Position numbers and translations under genes: made by a program. From Chitinophaga agri (GTDB taxonomy: Bacteria > Bacteroidota > Bacteroidia > Chitinophagales > Chitinophagaceae), in contig NZ_CP048113.1 in assembly GCF_010093065.1 (NCBI RefSeq), positions 7,086,001 through 7,150,000 of the forward strand: 64,000 bases of DNA. The letters are read 5' to 3'. The notes under the pieces were generated by a model. It saw only the letters and a program-made list of their open reading frames with translations. It was not told the origin of the DNA and did not search any database. Below, in pieces: positions 61,889-64,000 of this stretch (the first letter of the stretch is position 1; each line of letters opens with the position of its first letter).

Positions 61889-63769
61889 ATGTGTGGTATT
61901 ACAGGTGTTTGTTATAAAGACCCGCAGCGCAGGCCTTCCCTGGACGTGGTAAAACGTATGTCGGATAAACTTGTTCACCGCGGTCCCGATGACGCTCAGA
62001 ACGTCGCCAATGGTAACGCCGGATTCGGATTCCGAAGACTGAGTATCATTGACCTCGTGCATGGTTCTCAACCATTCTATAGCAATGATGGATCTGTGAT
62101 GCTGATCTGCAACGGTGAGATCTATAATTACAAAGAGCTCAGGGCTGAGCTTTCAGCCAAAGGATATGTATTTAATACGAATTCAGATATAGAAGTGCTG
62201 GTTAGCCTTTACGTAGAATATGGCAATGACTTCCTGAAACGGCTCAATGGTCAGTTTGCAATGGCCTTGTTTGACAGCAAACGAAACCTGTTGCTACTGG
62301 CAAAGGATCATTTTGGTATTTGCCCATTGTTTTACACGCTATATGATGATGCTGTGATCTTTGCATCAGAAATAAAAGCGATTCTCGAATACCCGGGAAT
62401 TCCGAGAGAGGTGAACCTTTCCGGTCTGGACCAGATCTTTACCTTTCCCGCTGCGATTAGTCCCGCTACACTTTTCAAGGGGATTTACAGCCTTGAACCG
62501 GGTACCTATGCAGTGTATACCGGCGGCGTACTGACCAAAACTGAATATTGGGATTTGGAATATCCAGAAATAGGATACAAATACGAGAGTAAGGATGAAG
62601 CATATTATGTTGAAGGACTGAACGAGCAATTATTACGGTCTGTCAAATATAGAGTACATGCAGATGTGCCGGTAGGCTTCTATCTGAGTGGTGGCCTGGA
62701 TTCCTCGCTCATAGGAGGATTGATGTATGCGACCAATGATTCCCGTGACTTTAACTCATTTTCTATCAGCTTTTCCGGTTCCGGTAAGGAAAACAAGGAG
62801 ATCAATGAGCAACGGTATCAGCACCTGATGAGTAAGCATTTAAATTCCACTCACAATGATATTGATTTTTCCTGGGGACAGATAGACAAAAAATTACGTG
62901 AGGTAGTTTACTTCTCCGAATCTCCGCTGAAAGAAACCTATAATGTCTGCTCTCTGGCGCTGTCGGAAGCTGCCAGAGCCAGGAATGTAAAGGTTGTATT
63001 GTGTGGAGAAGGTGCAGACGAGCTATTTGGTGGGTATGCAGGATATAAGTTCGATACTCTCAGAATGAACAAAACGATACATAAGGATCTGGATCATCTG
63101 CTTGAAGATAAAGTCCGCAATCATTTGTGGGGTAACCCGGAGTTTACCTACGAGAAGAATGAGCATGAGTTCAGAGAGGTGAAATCTGCATTGTATTCTA
63201 ACAGCATGCAAAGCCGGTACGGTGATTTTGATTGCCTGAAAACTCCTGTGGTCAACAAAGCCAGGATGAAGAACAGGCACATCTTTCACCAGCGGTCATA
63301 TGTTGATTTTAAACTGAGGCTTGGCGGGCACCTGATCGCAGATCACGGCGACCGTATGGCCCTGGCAAACAGTGTTGAATCACGTTATCCGTTCCTGGAT
63401 GTTAATCTGATCGACTATGTGACGAAAATTCCTCCGGGCATGATGTTACAGAATATGAATGAAAAATTCCTGTTGAAACAAGTCGCAAAAGGGATAGTAC
63501 CTAATGAGATCATCCGGCGGGAAAAGTTCGGTTTTGTCGCTCCCGGTAGCGTGGCACTGCTGAAAGCAAATGTAGAATGGATAAATGACCTGCTTTCCTA
63601 TGATACGATCAAACGGCAGGGTTTCTTCAATCCGGATACGATCGAACGACTCAAAAAGCATTATATGAAAGATGATTTTGTGCTTACACCACCATATGAT
63701 CTGGACTTGCTGATCATCGTATTAACCTTTAATATTTTCCTGGATACATTTCAGTTGCCATCCCTGTAG
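61889..63769 (+). CDS. asnB: Asparagine synthase (glutamine-hydrolysing) family protein
   Basis: 626 residues, full length. The N-terminal glutaminase domain has the catalytic Cys2 (MCGITGVCYK, after removal of Met1), HRGPDDAQ, RRLSIIDL and CNGEIYNYKEL. The C-terminal synthetase domain has the ATP-pyrophosphatase loop FYLSGGLDSSLIGG (about 262-275), VVLCGEGADELFGGY and SRYPFLDVNLIDY. Asparagine synthetases make Asn from Asp, but copies in peptide clusters often amidate a side chain or a C-terminal carboxylate. Being 18 bp behind the SGNH gene and before the exporter, it is more likely a tailoring enzyme than housekeeping AsnB. The symbol indicates family only. Confidence 0.88.
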   Translation: MCGITGVCYKDPQRRPSLDVVKRMSDKLVHRGPDDAQNVANGNAGFGFRRLSIIDLVHGSQPFYSNDGSVMLICNGEIYNYKELRAELSAKGYVFNTNSDIEVLVSLYVEYGNDFLKRLNGQFAMALFDSKRNLLLLAKDHFGICPLFYTLYDDAVIFASEIKAILEYPGIPREVNLSGLDQIFTFPAAISPATLFKGIYSLEPGTYAVYTGGVLTKTEYWDLEYPEIGYKYESKDEAYYVEGLNEQLLRSVKYRVHADVPVGFYLSGGLDSSLIGGLMYATNDSRDFNSFSISFSGSGKENKEINEQRYQHLMSKHLNSTHNDIDFSWGQIDKKLREVVYFSESPLKETYNVCSLALSEAARARNVKVVLCGEGADELFGGYAGYKFDTLRMNKTIHKDLDHLLEDKVRNHLWGNPEFTYEKNEHEFREVKSALYSNSMQSRYGDFDCLKTPVVNKARMKNRHIFHQRSYVDFKLRLGGHLIADHGDRMALANSVESRYPFLDVNLIDYVTKIPPGMMLQNMNEKFLLKQVAKGIVPNEIIRREKFGFVAPGSVALLKANVEWINDLLSYDTIKRQGFFNPDTIERLKKHYMKDDFVLTPPYDLDLLIIVLTFNIFLDTFQLPSL

Positions 63770-63799
63770 GTCGCCTTTGCTAACATAATTCTCTTGTAT

Positions 63800-64000
63800 A
63801 TGAACTTTCTGAATATCCTGCTCCGTAAATTCAGAGCCTCGCTGATATTTATCCTTTTACTGGGCATTTTCAACAGCCTTCTTAACGGCGGTTTGTTGAT
63901 ATTCATCAATACAACTATTTCCGGTAAATCATTACCATTCTTTAATAATTACAGATGGATGGTTTTTACCGCAATAATAGTCAGTTCTCTTTTATGCGCC
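63800..64000 (+). CDS. Peptide-export ABC transporter, N-terminal fragment
   Basis: The last 201 bases encode the first 67 codons of a membrane protein that continues beyond the window. The visible part has a basic start (MNFLNILLRKFRASL) and two membrane helices (IFILLLGIFNSLLNGGLLIF and WMVFTAIIVSSLLCA) and resembles the transmembrane start of SyrD/PvdE-type fused permease-ATPases that export nonribosomal peptides. It begins 30 bp after the asparagine-synthase gene. The ATPase domain cannot be checked because it is outside the window. Confidence 0.6.
   Translation, partial: MNFLNILLRKFRASLIFILLLGIFNSLLNGGLLIFINTTISGKSLPFFNNYRWMVFTAIIVSSLLCA

Overview
The window looks like chromosomal DNA of a Bacteroidota bacterium, most likely a Chitinophaga-type member of the Chitinophagaceae. 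The reasons are a sigma/FecR/SusC/SusD operon with an STN domain on SusC, a fused GldF-GldG ABC permease, a SusD lipoprotein, DPP-IV type S9 peptidase, and several promoters with the Bacteroidota -7 element TAnnTTTG instead of an E. coli -10 box. No rRNA, tRNA, CRISPR array, phage or insertion-sequence gene was recognised.

Left part (1-6.4 kb): the C-terminal end of a LytTR DNA-binding protein, then a tight three-gene RND efflux operon (TolC-like channel, membrane-fusion adaptor, HAE-1 type pump). A decayed open frame and a gene-free stretch follow. That stretch holds a rho-independent terminator, a 64-bp perfect palindrome and three 21-bp direct repeats.

Minus-strand block (6.7-19.7 kb): read from right to left, an ECF sigma factor and FecR anti-sigma factor are followed, after a hairpin, by SusC, SusD, an ABC ATPase, a GldF-GldG fusion permease and two tandem MutS-family ATPases. 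All spacings from SusC onward are 2-21 bp. Coupling a TonB-dependent importer to two MutS-core ATPases is unusual and I know of no described function for it.

Middle (19.8-38.4 kb): a TetR-controlled minus-strand operon (cytochrome-b-like membrane protein, DUF3817 protein, diheme cytochrome c, TetR) with an 11+11 bp operator just upstream of a perfect -7 box; a metallophosphoesterase; a small unknown protein and a divergent XRE regulator with its own palindromic site; an S9 peptidase; a SEC-C protein; a Crp/Fnr regulator, a broken SnoaL-like gene and a nitroreductase; a TPR-containing sensor histidine kinase; a divergent HxlR/azoreductase pair; and a PaoABC-like molybdenum hydroxylase operon.

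Right part (39.2-64 kb): a plus-strand biosynthetic operon that runs off the window. It starts at a canonical promoter (TTTG, 20 bp, TACTTTTG) with a leader of about 210 nt, then a TonB-dependent receptor-like beta-barrel, a 5363-residue nonribosomal peptide synthetase (A-T / C-A-T / C-A-T / C-A-T / C-A-T / C), an O-carbamoyltransferase, a large SGNH-type hydrolase or acyltransferase with an internal helical insert, an asparagine-synthase-like amidotransferase, and the first 67 codons of a peptide-export ABC transporter. Hand-read specificity codes give Gly for module 2 and Thr for module 3; modules 1 and 5 share one uncommon code (beginning D-A-K) and are clearly duplicates; module 4 is unassigned. 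No thioesterase or epimerase domain is present. The synthetase ends in a condensation domain, so either a further NRPS lies beyond the window or release is unusual. The combination suggests a carbamoylated or amidated peptide whose structure I cannot name.
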